Part shown: positions 31,153 through 42,324 of the stretch, in pieces | Numbering within the stretch: position 1 is the first letter of the stretch | Layout: the number at the start of each line of letters is the position of its first letter | DNA from: Pantoea ananatis LMG 2665 | Lineage (GTDB): Bacteria; Pseudomonadota; Gammaproteobacteria; Enterobacterales; Enterobacteriaceae | Reading direction: 5' to 3' | Length of the DNA stretch: 64,000 bases | Assembly (NCBI RefSeq): GCF_000710035.2 | Contig: NZ_JMJJ01000004.1 | Span: 310,001 to 374,000, forward strand | Position numbers and translations under genes: made by a program | Notes under the pieces: model-generated | Seen by the model: only the letters and a program-made list of their open reading frames with translations | What the model was told of the DNA's origin: nothing | Database searches by the model: none

Positions 31153-32027
31153 TGTCCATTTTGATCGACAAAAACACCAAAGTCATTTGCCAGGGATTCA
31201 CCGGCGGACAGGGAACTTTCCACTCTGAGCAGGCGCTGGCATATGGCACGCAGCTGGTTGGCGGCGTAACACCGGGCAAAGGCGGCACGACCCATCTGGG
31301 CCTGCCGGTGTTCAACACCGTGCGTGAAGCCGTTGAAGCCACAGGCGCGACCGCAACCGTCATCTATGTGCCAGCTCCGTTCTGCAAAGACGGTATCCTG
31401 GAAGCTATCGATGCAGGTATCAAGCTGATCATCACCATCACCGAAGGCATTCCAACGCTGGATATGCTGACCGTGAAGATGAAGCTGGATGAAGCAGGCG
31501 TGCGCATGATCGGGCCAAACTGCCCGGGTGTAATCACCCCTGGCGAATGTAAGATCGGCATCATGCCGGGCCATATTCACCAGCCTGGCCGTGTCGGTAT
31601 CGTCTCGCGTTCCGGTACCCTGACCTATGAAGCCGTTAAGCAAACCACCGATATCGGTTACGGTCAGTCTACCTGTGTCGGCATCGGCGGCGACCCGATC
31701 CCGGGTTCAAACTTCATCGACATCCTGAAAATGTTCCAGGACGATCCGCAGACTGAAGCGATCGTCATGATCGGTGAAATCGGTGGTAGTGCGGAAGAAG
31801 AAGCTGCTGCGTTCATCAAAGAGCACGTGACCAAGCCGGTTGTCGGCTACATTGCGGGCGTAACGGCACCGAAGGGCAAACGTATGGGCCACGCTGGCGC
31901 CATCATTGCCGGTGGTAAAGGAACGGCAGACGAGAAGTTTGCTGCGCTGGAAGCCGCAGGTGTGAAAACCGTACGCAGCCTGGCTGACATCGGCGATGCC
32001 GTGAAAGCGGTTCTGCCAGCCAAATAA
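31152..32027 (+). CDS. sucD: Succinyl-CoA synthetase alpha subunit
   Basis: 291 residues (E. coli 289). Contains the CoA-binding Rossmann domain ([19 protein letters not shown]) and the transiently phosphorylated His in [17 protein letters not shown]. It is the last gene of the sdhCDAB-sucABCD transcription unit. Confidence 0.98.
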   Translation: MSILIDKNTKVICQGFTGGQGTFHSEQALAYGTQLVGGVTPGKGGTTHLGLPVFNTVREAVEATGATATVIYVPAPFCKDGILEAIDAGIKLIITITEGIPTLDMLTVKMKLDEAGVRMIGPNCPGVITPGECKIGIMPGHIHQPGRVGIVSRSGTLTYEAVKQTTDIGYGQSTCVGIGGDPIPGSNFIDILKMFQDDPQTEAIVMIGEIGGSAEEEAAAFIKEHVTKPVVGYIAGVTAPKGKRMGHAGAIIAGGKGTADEKFAALEAAGVKTVRSLADIGDAVKAVLPAK

Positions 32028-32075
32028 GCGGTCTGAGCGGAATGCATTAAGCCACCTTCGGGTGGCTTTTTTTTA
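32025..32075 (+). ncRNA. sucD 3'UTR and terminator, candidate SdhX-like sRNA
   Basis: The operon ends with a compact intrinsic terminator: AAGCCACC / GGTGGCTT, loop TTCG, T8 (32049-32073). In E. coli and Salmonella this 3'UTR is cut out of the sdh-suc mRNA as the sRNA SdhX (RybD). The position and terminator fit; sequence identity of the seed could not be checked here. Confidence 0.45.
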
Positions 32076-32660
32076 TCGCTTAAACCTGAGCACGCCCTTT
32101 TGCCGCATAACTGATTGGCGTCGCGCCTTAAATAACATAAAATAATCTTAAGTATTTCCGTGGTGTTTGCTATGCTTTATCTGACCTGGCTTTTGGGGCG
32201 CAAAAAGAATGGGCGTTATTAAACACGCTATAAAGTTAAATATTTATATAAAATTAAATTGTCCCGTGACACATTTTTAACAAAGCTTTCGTTTAAACAT
32301 ATTTCCCACATTATTTCCTTATTCCAAATCAATTTCCCGCCATATATAACAAACTTTACTGCTAGCAAAGGGCGCGGTTAAGCGCTTAAATTGCGCTGCA
32401 TCAATCCAGCCTTTTAAAAAAATAATCAAACGTTTATTCAAATACGGGAAAGCATCAATTTTTAAATTATGCCCCGTTAAACGTCTGAACCACGCGGCTG
32501 CATTGGTGTTTCACAGGTTACCGCTAACGGTTACGCCCTCATCCCAGGCCGCACACAGAACTGTCCTGTCGATGACAAAACTGGAATCAATAATCAGTCG
32601 TTCCTGACTCTTATTCAGTCTGTACGGATACAGAGTTAAGGTGAGGAGCAAGGAGTCATT
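32076..32660 (+). promoter_or_regulatory. cydA upstream control region
   Basis: About 585 AT-rich bases with no supportable gene. TTGCG-CTGC-ATCAA at 32391-32404 resembles an FNR box with one good half (ATCAA). Stretches such as AGTTAAATATTTA and AAATTAAATTG recall ArcA sites. This fits oxygen control of cydABX, but no site is certain. AAGGAG lies just before the cydA ATG. Confidence 0.4.
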
Positions 32661-34232
32661 ATGCTAGATATTGTCGAGCTGTCGCGTTTACAGTTTGCCT
32701 TAACAGCCATGTACCATTTCCTTTTCGTACCTTTAACGCTCGGTATGGCGTTTTTGCTGGCGATAATGGAAACGGTCTATGTGCTGAGCGGCAAACAAGT
32801 TTATAAGGATATGACAAAATTCTGGGGCAAGTTATTTGGTATTAACTTTGCGCTGGGCGTGGCGACCGGACTGACCATGGAGTTTCAGTTCGGCACCAAC
32901 TGGTCTTACTATTCTCATTATGTCGGCGATATTTTTGGCGCGCCGTTAGCTATTGAAGGATTAATGGCTTTCTTTCTTGAGTCCACCTTTGTTGGCCTGT
33001 TCTTTTTCGGCTGGGATCGGCTGGGCAAAGTTCAGCACCTGGCCGTGACCTGGCTGGTGGCGCTGGGATCCAATATGTCGGCGCTGTGGATTCTGGTGGC
33101 AAACGGCTGGATGCAAAACCCAATTGCCTCTGAGTTTAACTTTGAAACCATGCGCATGGAGATGCTGAGCTTCTCTGAGCTGGTCTTAAATCCGGTCGCC
33201 CAGGTGAAATTTGTTCACACCGTCGCGGCAGGGTACACCACCGGTGCCATGTTTATTTTGGGTATCAGCGCCTGGTATTTACTGAAAGGCCGCGACACGG
33301 CGTTTGCCAAACGCTCTTTTGCTATCGCGGCAAGTTTCGGTATGGCAGCTGTATTGTCAGTCATCGTGTTGGGCGACGAGTCCGGTTACGAAATGGGCGA
33401 TGTGCAGAAAACCAAGCTGGCGGCCATTGAAGCCGAATGGGAAACCCAGCCTGCTCCGGCTGCCTTTACGCTGTTCGGTCTACCCGATCAGGCATCACAA
33501 GAGAACCACTACGCCATTCAAATTCCTTATCTGCTGGGACTCATCGCCACCCGTTCTACGGATACGCCGGTAACGGGCCTGAAAGAGCTTATGACCCAAC
33601 ATGAAGTTCGCATTCGTAACGGGATGAAAGCCTACGCACTGTTAAATGAACTGCGCAGCGGGAATACCGATCCGGCCGTGCGTGATGCCTTTAATCACAG
33701 CAAAAAAGATCTGGGTTATGGTCTGTTGTTGAAGCGCTATACGCCAAACGTCTCAGATGCCAGCGAGGCGCAAATCAAGCAGGCAACACAGGATTCCATT
33801 CCACGCGTGGCGCCGCTGTATTTTGCCTTCCGCATCATGGTGCTCTGCGGCGTGCTGTTACTCGGCGTTATCACTCTGTCCTTCTGGAGCGTCATTCGTA
33901 ATCGTATCGGCAAACATCGCTGGTTACTCAAGGCCGCGCTGTATGGCATTCCGCTGCCGTGGATTGCGGTTGAAGCAGGCTGGTTTGTGGCGGAGTACGG
34001 CCGTCAACCCTGGGCGATAGGCGAAGTGCTGCCTACGGCCGTGGCGAATTCCTCGCTCACCGTTGGGGATATCCTGTTCTCCATGGGGCTGATCTGCGGT
34101 CTGTATACCCTGTTCCTGGTCGCCGAGATGTACCTGATGTTTAAATTTGCCCGGTTGGGTCCAAGTAGCCTGAAAACGGGTCGTTATCACCATGAGCAGA
34201 TGGCGAAAACCGTTCAGCCGGCACGTGGATAA
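32661..34232 (+). CDS. cydA: Cytochrome bd-I oxidase subunit I
   Basis: High-affinity quinol oxidase subunit carrying haems b558, b595 and d. 523 residues (E. coli 522). The haem ligand His19 lies in [12 protein letters not shown] and the second His in [16 protein letters not shown]. The periplasmic Q-loop around [16 protein letters not shown] is of the long enterobacterial type. Nine membrane spans are expected. Confidence 0.98.
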   Translation: MLDIVELSRLQFALTAMYHFLFVPLTLGMAFLLAIMETVYVLSGKQVYKDMTKFWGKLFGINFALGVATGLTMEFQFGTNWSYYSHYVGDIFGAPLAIEGLMAFFLESTFVGLFFFGWDRLGKVQHLAVTWLVALGSNMSALWILVANGWMQNPIASEFNFETMRMEMLSFSELVLNPVAQVKFVHTVAAGYTTGAMFILGISAWYLLKGRDTAFAKRSFAIAASFGMAAVLSVIVLGDESGYEMGDVQKTKLAAIEAEWETQPAPAAFTLFGLPDQASQENHYAIQIPYLLGLIATRSTDTPVTGLKELMTQHEVRIRNGMKAYALLNELRSGNTDPAVRDAFNHSKKDLGYGLLLKRYTPNVSDASEAQIKQATQDSIPRVAPLYFAFRIMVLCGVLLLGVITLSFWSVIRNRIGKHRWLLKAALYGIPLPWIAVEAGWFVAEYGRQPWAIGEVLPTAVANSSLTVGDILFSMGLICGLYTLFLVAEMYLMFKFARLGPSSLKTGRYHHEQMAKTVQPARG

Positions 34233-34243
34233 GGAGAACCGCC

Positions 34244-35383
34244 ATGTTTGATTACGAAGTTCTGCGCTTTGTCTGGTGGCTGCTGATCGGCATTTTGCTG
34301 GTGGGCTTTGCCGTCACTGATGGCTTTGATATGGGCGTGGGCATGCTGACGCGCCTGCTGGGACGCACCGATACCGAGCGTCGGGTAATGATTAACACCA
34401 TTGCGCCGCACTGGGACGGTAACCAGGTCTGGTTAATTACTGCGGGTGGTGCGCTGTTTGCCGCCTGGCCGATGGTTTATGCGGCAGCGTTTTCAGGATT
34501 TTATGTGGCAATGATTCTGGTGCTGGCGTCGCTGTTCTTTCGTCCGGTGGGCTTTGATTACCGCTCTAAGATTGAAGACAAGCGCTGGCGCGGCGCCTGG
34601 GACTGGGGCATTTTTATCGGCAGCTTCGTCCCTCCTTTGGTGATTGGCGTGGCCTTTGGCAACCTGCTCCAGGGTGTGCCGTTTCATGCTGATGAGTATA
34701 TGCGCCTGTATTACACCGGTAACTTCTTCCAGTTACTTAATCCCTTTGGCCTGCTGGCAGGGGTGGTGAGCGTCGCCATGATACTGGCGCAGGGCGCAAC
34801 CTACCTGCAGATGCGCACGAACGGCGAATTGTACCTGCGCGCACGCGCCACGACCCAGATTTCCACGCTGGTGATGATGGTGTGCTTCGCACTGGCGGGC
34901 GTGTGGGTGAAGTACGGCATTGACGGTTATGTGGTGACCAGTACGCTTGATCACTATGCGGCCTCGAATCCGCTGGGTAAAACCGTGGTGCGCGAAGCCG
35001 GTGCCTGGATGGTGAATTTCCAGCAGCATCCCGTGCTGTGGTTATTCCCACTGCTGGGCGTTGTGCTGCCTCTGCTGACGGTGCTGTGCTCACGTATGCA
35101 CAAAAGCGCATGGGCGTTTGTGTTCTCTTCACTGACGCTTGCCTGCGTCATTATGACGGCCGGTATTGCCATGTTTCCGTTTATTATGCCTTCCAGCACG
35201 GTACCGGGCACCAGTCTGACCATGTGGGATGCAACCTCCAGTCTGCTGACGCTGAAAACCATGACCTTTGCCGCGATTATTTTTGTGCCCATCATCCTGC
35301 TTTACACCAGCTGGTGTTACTGGAAGATGTTTGGCCGTATCACCAAAGAGCATGTTGAGAGCAACAGCAACTCACTGTACTGA
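34244..35383 (+). CDS. cydB: Cytochrome bd-I oxidase subunit II
   Basis: 379 residues, as in E. coli. Partner of CydA with the acidic proton-channel residues in VTDGFDMGVGML and the HWDGNQVWLITAGGALFAAWP segment typical of the family. AAGGAG lies upstream, and it is 11 bases from cydA. Confidence 0.98.
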   Translation: MFDYEVLRFVWWLLIGILLVGFAVTDGFDMGVGMLTRLLGRTDTERRVMINTIAPHWDGNQVWLITAGGALFAAWPMVYAAAFSGFYVAMILVLASLFFRPVGFDYRSKIEDKRWRGAWDWGIFIGSFVPPLVIGVAFGNLLQGVPFHADEYMRLYYTGNFFQLLNPFGLLAGVVSVAMILAQGATYLQMRTNGELYLRARATTQISTLVMMVCFALAGVWVKYGIDGYVVTSTLDHYAASNPLGKTVVREAGAWMVNFQQHPVLWLFPLLGVVLPLLTVLCSRMHKSAWAFVFSSLTLACVIMTAGIAMFPFIMPSSTVPGTSLTMWDATSSLLTLKTMTFAAIIFVPIILLYTSWCYWKMFGRITKEHVESNSNSLY

Positions 35384-35397
35384 TAAGGAGTCAACAC

Positions 35398-35511
35398 ATG
35401 TGGTATTTTGCCTGGATTCTTGGCACCTTGCTGGCCTGCGCCTTTGGTATCATCACGGCGCTGGCCATAGAGCATATCGAAGACAGCGCCGCATCGGATC
35501 GACAATCCTGA
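35398..35511 (+). CDS. cydX: Cytochrome bd-I accessory subunit CydX
   Basis: 37-residue single-span protein starting MWYFAWILGTLLACAFG with the conserved Glu of the IEHIED tail. It stabilises the haem d site of the bd oxidase. AAGGAG lies before the ATG. Its stop (TGA) overlaps the ybgE ATG by one base. Confidence 0.95.
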   Translation: MWYFAWILGTLLACAFGIITALAIEHIEDSAASDRQS

Positions 35512-35804
35512 TGAGCGGATGGCTACAGACGACCTGTCGTCTGATGGATAAGGGCCCGTTCCGGGCCCTTTCACTGGTGCTGGCACTCTGGCTGGCGGGA
35601 TGTCTGCTGTGGAATCCCGCACGTTATGCCAGCGGTGCTGGCGGCATTCTGCTGTGGCAGGGCGTGTTGCTCATCTGGGCGGTATGCACCGGCGTGATTT
35701 ACGGTGTTGGGTTTCGTCCGCGACGATTACGCTGGCGTGCTCTGTTTACCCCTTTACCCGCATTAGTGATACTCTTGTGGGGCGTAAGCCGGTTTTATCT
35801 CTGA
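35511..35804 (+). CDS. ybgE: Cyd operon protein YbgE
   Basis: 97 residues, the E. coli length, from the ATG at 35511; a longer open frame overlapping cydX and cydB is not used. It has three hydrophobic segments (about residues 17-37, 45-63 and 72-92). A membrane protein of unknown function, always following cydX; overlap by one base suggests translational coupling. Confidence 0.94.
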   Translation: MSGWLQTTCRLMDKGPFRALSLVLALWLAGCLLWNPARYASGAGGILLWQGVLLIWAVCTGVIYGVGFRPRRLRWRALFTPLPALVILLWGVSRFYL

Positions 35805-35821
35805 CAGCCCGTCAGCATTTT

Positions 35822-35849
35822 ACGCTGAAGCGTGAGTTTACTTCAGCGT
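35822..35849. repeat. 9-bp hairpin between ybgE and ybgC
   Basis: ACGCTGAAG (35822-35830) and CTTCAGCGT (35841-35849) form a perfect stem over a 10-base loop. There is no T-run, so it is probably an mRNA 3'-end protecting hairpin rather than a classical terminator. Confidence 0.5.
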
Positions 35850-35925
35850 CTGGTCAAGAAACCTCCACTAAAGCCTTCCGGTTGTAACCAACTGATAATT
35901 ATTTTCTCCTGGCCCTGGCAGCCCA

Positions 35926-35954
35926 TTCCCAACCCCAATTGTCTTGCGTATAGT
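35926..35954 (+). promoter_or_regulatory. Candidate promoter of the ybgC-tol operon
   Basis: -35 TTCCCA (35926-35931), 17-base spacer, -10 TATAGT (35949-35954), about 30 bases before the ybgC GTG start. Confidence 0.5.
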
Positions 35955-35985
35955 AGCAACGTTTAAAACGAGGCCGGGATGTAGA

Positions 35986-37073
<1,088 letters not shown>

Positions 37074-37086
37074 ACAGAGGTAAATG

Positions 37087-37515
37087 ATGGCCCGAGTGCG
37101 TGGTCGCGGTCGCCGCGAGCTAAAGTCGGAAATCAACATTGTTCCACTGCTGGACGTCTTGCTGGTGCTGTTGCTGATTTTTATGGCGACGGCCCCGATC
37201 ATTACCCAAAGCGTGGAAGTGGATTTGCCGGATGCGACGGATTCGAAGACGGTTTCCAGTGATGATAATCCGCCTGTAATTGTAGAAGTGTCCGGTGTGG
37301 GCCAATACAGCATGGTGGTGGATCACGATCGTTTATCGCAGCTACCCCCTGAACAGGTGATTAGCGAAGCGCAACGTCGTCTGGAAGCCAATCCGAAAAC
37401 TGTCTTTCTGATCGGCGGTGCCAAAGAGGTCCCTTATGATGAAATCATTAAGGCGCTGAACCTGCTGCATCAGGCTGGAGTTAAATCTGTCGGTTTGATG
37501 ACGCAGCCGATTTAA
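37087..37515 (+). CDS. tolR: Tol-Pal component TolR
   Basis: ExbD-family partner of TolQ. Two adjacent ATGs exist (37084, 37087). The second sits at the better distance from AGAGG and gives 142 residues with the E. coli-like MARVRGRGRRELKSE. The single membrane span carries the essential Asp in VPLLDVLLVLLLIFM; the rest is a periplasmic domain ending SVGLMTQPI. Confidence 0.97.
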   Translation: MARVRGRGRRELKSEINIVPLLDVLLVLLLIFMATAPIITQSVEVDLPDATDSKTVSSDDNPPVIVEVSGVGQYSMVVDHDRLSQLPPEQVISEAQRRLEANPKTVFLIGGAKEVPYDEIIKALNLLHQAGVKSVGLMTQPI

Positions 37516-37541
37516 AGTCGAACCGTTTTTGGGAACCGAGT

Positions 37542-38837
37542 GTGTCGAAGGCAACCGAGCAAAACGAAAAATTAAAGCGCGCGATAATCATTTCGGTGAT
37601 TCTGCATATCGTGCTGATTGCGCTGCTGATATGGAGCTCATTTAATGAGCACATTGAAGCCAGCGGCGGCGGCGGCGGGAGCGATATCGAGGCAGTTATG
37701 GTCGATCCCGGTGCGGTGGTTGAGCAATATAATCGTCAGCAGAATCAGCAAAGCGACAGTCAGCGTGCCGAGCAGCAGCGCCAGAAACAGTCACAACAGC
37801 AGGCCGAAGAGCTCCAGCAGAAGCAGGCGGCTGAACAACAGCGGCTGAAAGAGCTGGAAAAAGAACGCCTGCAGGCCCAGGAAGACGCGAAGCAGCAGGC
37901 GAAAGCCCAGGCTGAACAGCAGAAAGCAGCCGAAGCGGCGGCGAAACAGGCTGAATCTCAGCAGAAAGCGGCCGAGGCGGCCGCCGCGAAAGCCAAAGCG
38001 GATGCTAAAGCGGAAGCCGATGCCCAGGCCAAAGCCGCCGCTGACGCGAAAATAAAGGCTCAGGAAGACGCGAAGCAGGCTGCGGCCGAGGCGAAGAAGC
38101 AGGCTGAGCAACAGGCGAAAGCCGCCGCGGCCGAAGCAAAGAAACAGGCTGAACAACAGGCGAAAGCCGAGGCTGCCGAGGCTGCGAAACAGGCCAAGGC
38201 TGAAGCCGCGAAGCAGGCTAAAGCGGAAGCCGCTAAAGAAGCCAAAGCGGCAGAAGCGAAAGCCGCCGCCGAAGCTAAAGCCGCGGCCGCGCAGGAAGCT
38301 AAAGAGAAAGCTGCGGCTGAAGCCAAAGAGAAAGCCGCAAAAGAAAAAGCCGAAGCCGCAGCAAAAGCCAAGGCCGATGCTGCCGCAAAAGCCAAAGCAG
38401 ACGCGAAGGCAAAAGCGGAAGCAAAAGCGAAAGCGGCGGCTGAGGCAGCGAACGACAGCGACGTCGACGATCTGCTGGGCGGCTTAGCGTCCGGTAAGAA
38501 TGCACCGAAAAGCGGCGCCTCTGGCGGTGCTGCAGGGCAGGGCAACCAGAAGAAAGCGGGTGCCTCTGGCGCAGATGTGAACGCGTACCTTGGCCAGATT
38601 ACCAGTGCTATCCAGAGCCGTTTTTACGATGCGGACCTGTATAGCGGCAAAAGCTGTGACTTACGTATTAAACTTGCTCCTGACGGTATGCTGATTGATG
38701 TGAAATCAGAAGGGGGCGATCCGGCGCTCTGTCAGGCTGCCATCGCGGCAGCGAAGCAGGCACGTATTCCGAAACCGCCTTCACAAGCGGTGTACGAAGT
38801 GTTTAAAAACGCGCCGATGCGTTTCAGACCGCAATAA
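37542..38837 (+). CDS. tolA: Cell envelope integrity protein TolA
   Basis: Links the TolQR motor to Pal and TolB in the outer membrane, and serves as a colicin/phage receptor partner. 431 residues from a GTG start. Domain I is a membrane span (about residues 14-34, IIISVILHIVLIALLIWSS). Domain II is a long Ala/Lys/Glu/Gln helix (about 60-300) with many AKAEAA-type repeats. Domain III is globular (about 330-431) ending KPPSQAVYEVFKNAPMRF. Repeat number is expected to vary among strains. Confidence 0.97.
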   Translation: MSKATEQNEKLKRAIIISVILHIVLIALLIWSSFNEHIEASGGGGGSDIEAVMVDPGAVVEQYNRQQNQQSDSQRAEQQRQKQSQQQAEELQQKQAAEQQRLKELEKERLQAQEDAKQQAKAQAEQQKAAEAAAKQAESQQKAAEAAAAKAKADAKAEADAQAKAAADAKIKAQEDAKQAAAEAKKQAEQQAKAAAAEAKKQAEQQAKAEAAEAAKQAKAEAAKQAKAEAAKEAKAAEAKAAAEAKAAAAQEAKEKAAAEAKEKAAKEKAEAAAKAKADAAAKAKADAKAKAEAKAKAAAEAANDSDVDDLLGGLASGKNAPKSGASGGAAGQGNQKKAGASGADVNAYLGQITSAIQSRFYDADLYSGKSCDLRIKLAPDGMLIDVKSEGGDPALCQAAIAAAKQARIPKPPSQAVYEVFKNAPMRFRPQ

Positions 38838-38952
38838 TGCAGTAACCGGCGGCAGGTTGATCTATGGTTAGCTTGCCGTACTCTAGTTGTACTCGTGGTT
38901 TTCAGGAACAGTGCCAATTATCGCGGACTCAGGTTCAGATAAGGGAGATAAA

Positions 38953-40248
38953 ATGAAGCAAGCTCTTCGCGTAACGTTAGGCTTTTTTATCCTGTTGTGG
39001 GCAGCAGTGCTGCACGCAGAGGTTCGCATTGAAATCACCCAGGGCGTCAACAGCGCGCGTCCCATTGGTGTGGTTCCGTTCAAGTGGGCAGGCCCTGGCG
39101 CGGCACCGGAAGATATCGGTGGCATCGTCGCGGCTGACCTGCGTAACAGCGGTAAGTTTAATCCGCTCGATCGTTCTCGCCTGCCACAGCAGCCGACCAG
39201 CGCGCAGGAAGTTCAGCCTGCTGCATGGAGTGCACTGGGCATTGATGCTGTCGTCGTAGGACAGATTCAGCCTAACGCCGACGGCAGCTATCAGGTATCT
39301 TACCAGCTGGTCGATACGGCAGGTGCTCCGGGTACCGTGCTGGCGCAGAACTCTTACAAAATCACGAAACAGTGGCTGCGTTACGCGGCGCATACCGTGA
39401 GTGATGAAGCGTTCCAGAAACTGACGGGCATCAAAGGGGCATTCCGTACTCGTATCGCCTATGTGGTGCAGACCAACGGCGGTCAGTTCCCTTACGAACT
39501 GCGCGTGGCGGACTACGACGGCTATAACCAGTTCGTCGTGCATCGTTCACCACAGCCACTGATGTCACCGGCCTGGTCGCCAGACGGCAGCAAAGTGGCC
39601 TACGTGACCTTTGAAAGCGGCAAGTCGGCGCTGGTTATTCAGACGCTCTCGAACGGCGCGGTGCGTCAGGTGGCTTCATTCCCACGTCATAACGGTGCTC
39701 CGGCGTTCTCGCCTGACGGCACCAAACTGGCGTTCGCCTTATCGAAAACCGGTAGCCTGAATCTGTACGTAATGGACCTGGCTTCTGGTCAGATTCGTCA
39801 GATCACCGACGGCCGTTATAACAGTACTGAACCGACCTGGTTCCCGGACAGCCAGACGCTGGCTTACACCTCTGACCAGGCTGGCGCACCACAAATTTAT
39901 AAGATTGGTATCAATGGTGGTTCACCACAGCGTATTACCTGGGAAGGGGCTCAGAACCAGGATGCTGATGTGGCCAGCGATGGTAAATCAATGGTGATGA
40001 TTAGCACCAGTGGCGGTGCTCAACACGTCGCCAAACAGGATCTGGTAACGGGAGCCGTTCAAACGTTAACGGACACGTTCCTGGATGAAACGCCGAGCCT
40101 GGCACCAAACGGCACTATGGTGATCTACAGCTCTACTCAGGGCATGGGTTCCGTGTTGCAGTTGGTCTCGACTGACGGTCGTTTCAAAGCGCGTCTTCCG
40201 GCAACTGATGGACAGGTCAAATTTCCTGCCTGGTCGCCGTACCTGTAA
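38953..40248 (+). CDS. tolB: Tol-Pal periplasmic protein TolB
   Basis: Periplasmic beta-propeller that binds Pal and TolA. The ATG at 38953 ([12 protein letters not shown]) begins a signal peptide cleaved near LHA/EVRIEI, giving 431 residues (E. coli 430); an ATG at 38887 only lengthens it without homology. The repeated [28 protein letters not shown] and [14 protein letters not shown] blades are clear. Confidence 0.98.
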   Translation: MKQALRVTLGFFILLWAAVLHAEVRIEITQGVNSARPIGVVPFKWAGPGAAPEDIGGIVAADLRNSGKFNPLDRSRLPQQPTSAQEVQPAAWSALGIDAVVVGQIQPNADGSYQVSYQLVDTAGAPGTVLAQNSYKITKQWLRYAAHTVSDEAFQKLTGIKGAFRTRIAYVVQTNGGQFPYELRVADYDGYNQFVVHRSPQPLMSPAWSPDGSKVAYVTFESGKSALVIQTLSNGAVRQVASFPRHNGAPAFSPDGTKLAFALSKTGSLNLYVMDLASGQIRQITDGRYNSTEPTWFPDSQTLAYTSDQAGAPQIYKIGINGGSPQRITWEGAQNQDADVASDGKSMVMISTSGGAQHVAKQDLVTGAVQTLTDTFLDETPSLAPNGTMVIYSSTQGMGSVLQLVSTDGRFKARLPATDGQVKFPAWSPYL

Positions 40249-40300
40249 TGTTTGAGCTTTCTGACATTACAAAAAAATAAACAATAATGGGAATTTTCAA

Positions 40301-40825
40301 ATGCAACTGAACAAAGTACTGAAGGGTTTAATGCTGGCTCTGCCAATCATGGCAGTTGCGGCGTGTAGCTCACACAAAAATAACAACAATGACCAGTCTG
40401 GCGCAGGTGCTGATGGCGCTTACGGTGCTAACTCTGGCATGAACGGCAACGGTAACATGTCTTCTGATGAGCAGGCGCGTCTGCAGATGCAACAGCTGCA
40501 ACAGAACAACATCGTTTACTTCGGTCTGGACAAATATGACGTTCAGTCTGACTACGCTCAGATGCTGGATCAGCACGCTAACTTCCTGCGTAGCAATCCA
40601 TCATACAAAGTGACCATCGAAGGTCATGCGGATGAGCGCGGTACGCCAGAATACAACATCGCCCTGGGCGAGCGTCGTGCTAACGCCGTTAAGATGTATC
40701 TGCAAGGTAAAGGCGTGTCAGCTGACCAGATGTCTATCGTTTCTTACGGTAAAGAGAAGCCGGCCGTTCTGGGCCACGACGAAGCGGCTTACGCTAAAAA
40801 CCGTCGTGCCGTACTGGTATACTAA
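40301..40825 (+). CDS. pal: Peptidoglycan-associated lipoprotein Pal
   Basis: Outer-membrane lipoprotein binding peptidoglycan. 174 residues. The signal peptide ends in the lipobox VAAC with the lipidated Cys followed by SS. A Gly/Asn-rich linker precedes the OmpA-like domain with the peptidoglycan-binding [20 protein letters not shown]. It lies 52 bases from tolB. Confidence 0.98.
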   Translation: MQLNKVLKGLMLALPIMAVAACSSHKNNNNDQSGAGADGAYGANSGMNGNGNMSSDEQARLQMQQLQQNNIVYFGLDKYDVQSDYAQMLDQHANFLRSNPSYKVTIEGHADERGTPEYNIALGERRANAVKMYLQGKGVSADQMSIVSYGKEKPAVLGHDEAAYAKNRRAVLVY

Positions 40826-40834
40826 GAGAATCAT

Positions 40835-41641
40835 ATGGTTAGTAACTTCAGACATCACCTGTTGAGTCTGTCGTTACTGATTGGCGTAGCGGCCCCCTGG
40901 GCCGCTAATGCCCAAGCGTCAATCAGTAGCGTTGGCTCCGGCTCGGTCGAAGACCGCGTCACCAGTCTAGAAAGAATCTCAAACGCCCAGGCACAGCTGA
41001 TGCAGCAACTGCAGCAGCAGATGAGTGATAACCAGCGGGATATCGACTCGTTGCGTGGGGAAATCCAGCAAAATACCTATCAGCTGAACCAGGTTGTTGA
41101 GCGCCAGAAGCAGATCTATCAGCAGATCGACAGTCTGAGCAGCAATAACAGCAACGCCAGCCAGCCAGCCGCAGGTGCCGGTGATGGCACCGGTGCGGGC
41201 GCGGCAGCAGCCTCTGGCACGGATTCCGGTGCCGCTGCAGCCGGCGGCAGTGCGCCGGTACAGAGTGGCGATGCCAACAGCGATTACAATGCTGCTGTCG
41301 CGCTCATTCTGGAGAAAAAACAGTATGACCAGGCGATCGCTGCGCTACAGGCGTGGGTGAAACGCTATCCGGATTCGACGTATCAGCCGAATGCCAATTA
41401 CTGGCTGGGGCAGCTGTTTTATAACAAAGGCAAGAAAGACGACGCCGCGTATTATTACGCCACGGTGGTGAAGCAGTATCCAAAATCCCCCAAGGCTGCT
41501 GAAGCGTTGTTAAAGGTTGGCGTGATCATGCAGGAGAAAAACGACACGGCGAAAGCCAAAGCCGTTTATCAACAGGTGATCAAACTTTATCCTGATACCG
41601 AATCTGCTAAGCAGGCGCAAAAACGGTTGTCTGGTATGTAA
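40835..41641 (+). CDS. cpoB: Cell division coordinator CpoB
   Basis: Periplasmic protein coordinating Tol function with PBP1B during constriction. 268 residues. Signal peptide (about residues 1-26, ends ANA/QAS), then a coiled-coil trimerisation segment (SLERISNAQAQLMQQL...), a Gly/Ala-rich linker (about 107-145) and three TPR repeats (YNAAVALILEKKQYDQAI, YWLGQLFYNKGK, AEALLKVGVIMQEK). It is the last gene of the tol-pal operon. Confidence 0.96.
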   Translation: MVSNFRHHLLSLSLLIGVAAPWAANAQASISSVGSGSVEDRVTSLERISNAQAQLMQQLQQQMSDNQRDIDSLRGEIQQNTYQLNQVVERQKQIYQQIDSLSSNNSNASQPAAGAGDGTGAGAAAASGTDSGAAAAGGSAPVQSGDANSDYNAAVALILEKKQYDQAIAALQAWVKRYPDSTYQPNANYWLGQLFYNKGKKDDAAYYYATVVKQYPKSPKAAEALLKVGVIMQEKNDTAKAKAVYQQVIKLYPDTESAKQAQKRLSGM

Positions 41642-41728
41642 TTTGTGCAGGTTTGACCGGATATCGAGTGATTTCTGGTCTTGCCGCATGAAAGGTAGGC
41701 AATTGAACCCTTTAACAGAAAATAAGGG

Positions 41729-41756
41729 TTGCGCTACCTCGGTAAATCAGTAATAT
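41729..41756 (+). promoter_or_regulatory. Promoter of the tRNA-Lys cluster
   Basis: -35 TTGCGC (41729-41734), 16-base spacer, -10 TAATAT (41751-41756), followed by a G+C-rich discriminator ATGCCGCCG typical of stringently controlled stable RNA promoters. It lies about 45 bases before the first tRNA. Confidence 0.65.
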
Positions 41757-41807
41757 ATGCCGCCGTTGCCGGGACACATTGCAGATGTGTCTGGCAAGCC
41801 TGAAGAT

Positions 41808-41883
41808 GGGTCGTTAGCTCAGTTGGTAGAGCAGTTGACTTTTAATCAATTGGTCGCAGGTTCGAATCCTGCACGACCCACCA
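41808..41883 (+). tRNA. tRNA-Lys (anticodon TTT), copy 1
   Basis: 76-nt cloverleaf with acceptor stem GGGTCGT / ACGACCC, D-loop AGCTCAGTTGGTAGAGC, anticodon stem TTGAC...TCAA around TTT, T-arm CGCAGGTTCGAATCCTGC and encoded CCA. Confidence 0.98.
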
Positions 41884-41942
41884 TCTCCCGCAGGACGTTG
41901 TTCCCCAAGAGAACCTTCAGTATTGCTTCACAACCTTAAGAT

Positions 41943-42018
41943 GGGTCGTTAGCTCAGTTGGTAGAGCAGTTGACTTTTAATCAATTGGTCGCAGGTTCGA
42001 ATCCTGCACGACCCACCA
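41943..42018 (+). tRNA. tRNA-Lys (anticodon TTT), copy 2
   Basis: Identical in all 76 positions to copy 1. The spacer between them (59 bases) has no tRNA; E. coli has valT at the corresponding place. Confidence 0.98.
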
Positions 42019-42072
42019 TCTTAACCTCAGGCATTATTGGTGAATGTGTTTGAGCGGTTGTCAGCCCCGAGC

Positions 42073-42148
42073 GGGTCGTTAGCTCAGTTGGTAGAGCAGT
42101 TGACTTTTAATCAATTGGTCGCAGGTTCGAATCCTGCACGACCCACCA
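42073..42148 (+). tRNA. tRNA-Lys (anticodon TTT), copy 3
   Basis: Identical to copies 1 and 2. It is followed immediately by a terminator and the tail-copy repeats. Confidence 0.98.
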
Positions 42149-42324
42149 ATTCAGAAAAGAGCGCCCTCCGGGCGCTCTTTTCGTTTGTCGCGCCGCGTAG
42201 TTAAACGTGTGGGATGAGAACCTGCAGCAGGTTCGACTGAATCGCAGAGCGATTCAGGCTGATGCGTCAGCATTACCCGGAGGGCGAGGCCCGCCGGGCC
42301 GAGGCAATCCTGCACGACCCACCA
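42149..42324 (+). repeat. rtT-like unit 1 ending in a tRNA-Lys tail copy
   Basis: 176-base unit. It begins with an intrinsic terminator (GAGCGCCC / GGGCGCTC, 42155-42182). Three small hairpins follow: AACCTG/CAGGTT, CTGAATCGC/GCGATTCAG and GCTGA/TCAGC. It ends with an exact 19-nt copy of the tRNA-Lys 3' end (42306-42324). CGTGTGGG (42206-42213) can pair with CCTGCACG of the tail (42309-42316), with G-U pairs. Confidence 0.85.

Noticed and set aside
37791..38545. Open frames opposite the TolA helix
   Set aside because: Low-complexity Leu/Phe/Ala/Ser strings generated by the Ala/Lys repeat of tolA read in reverse.
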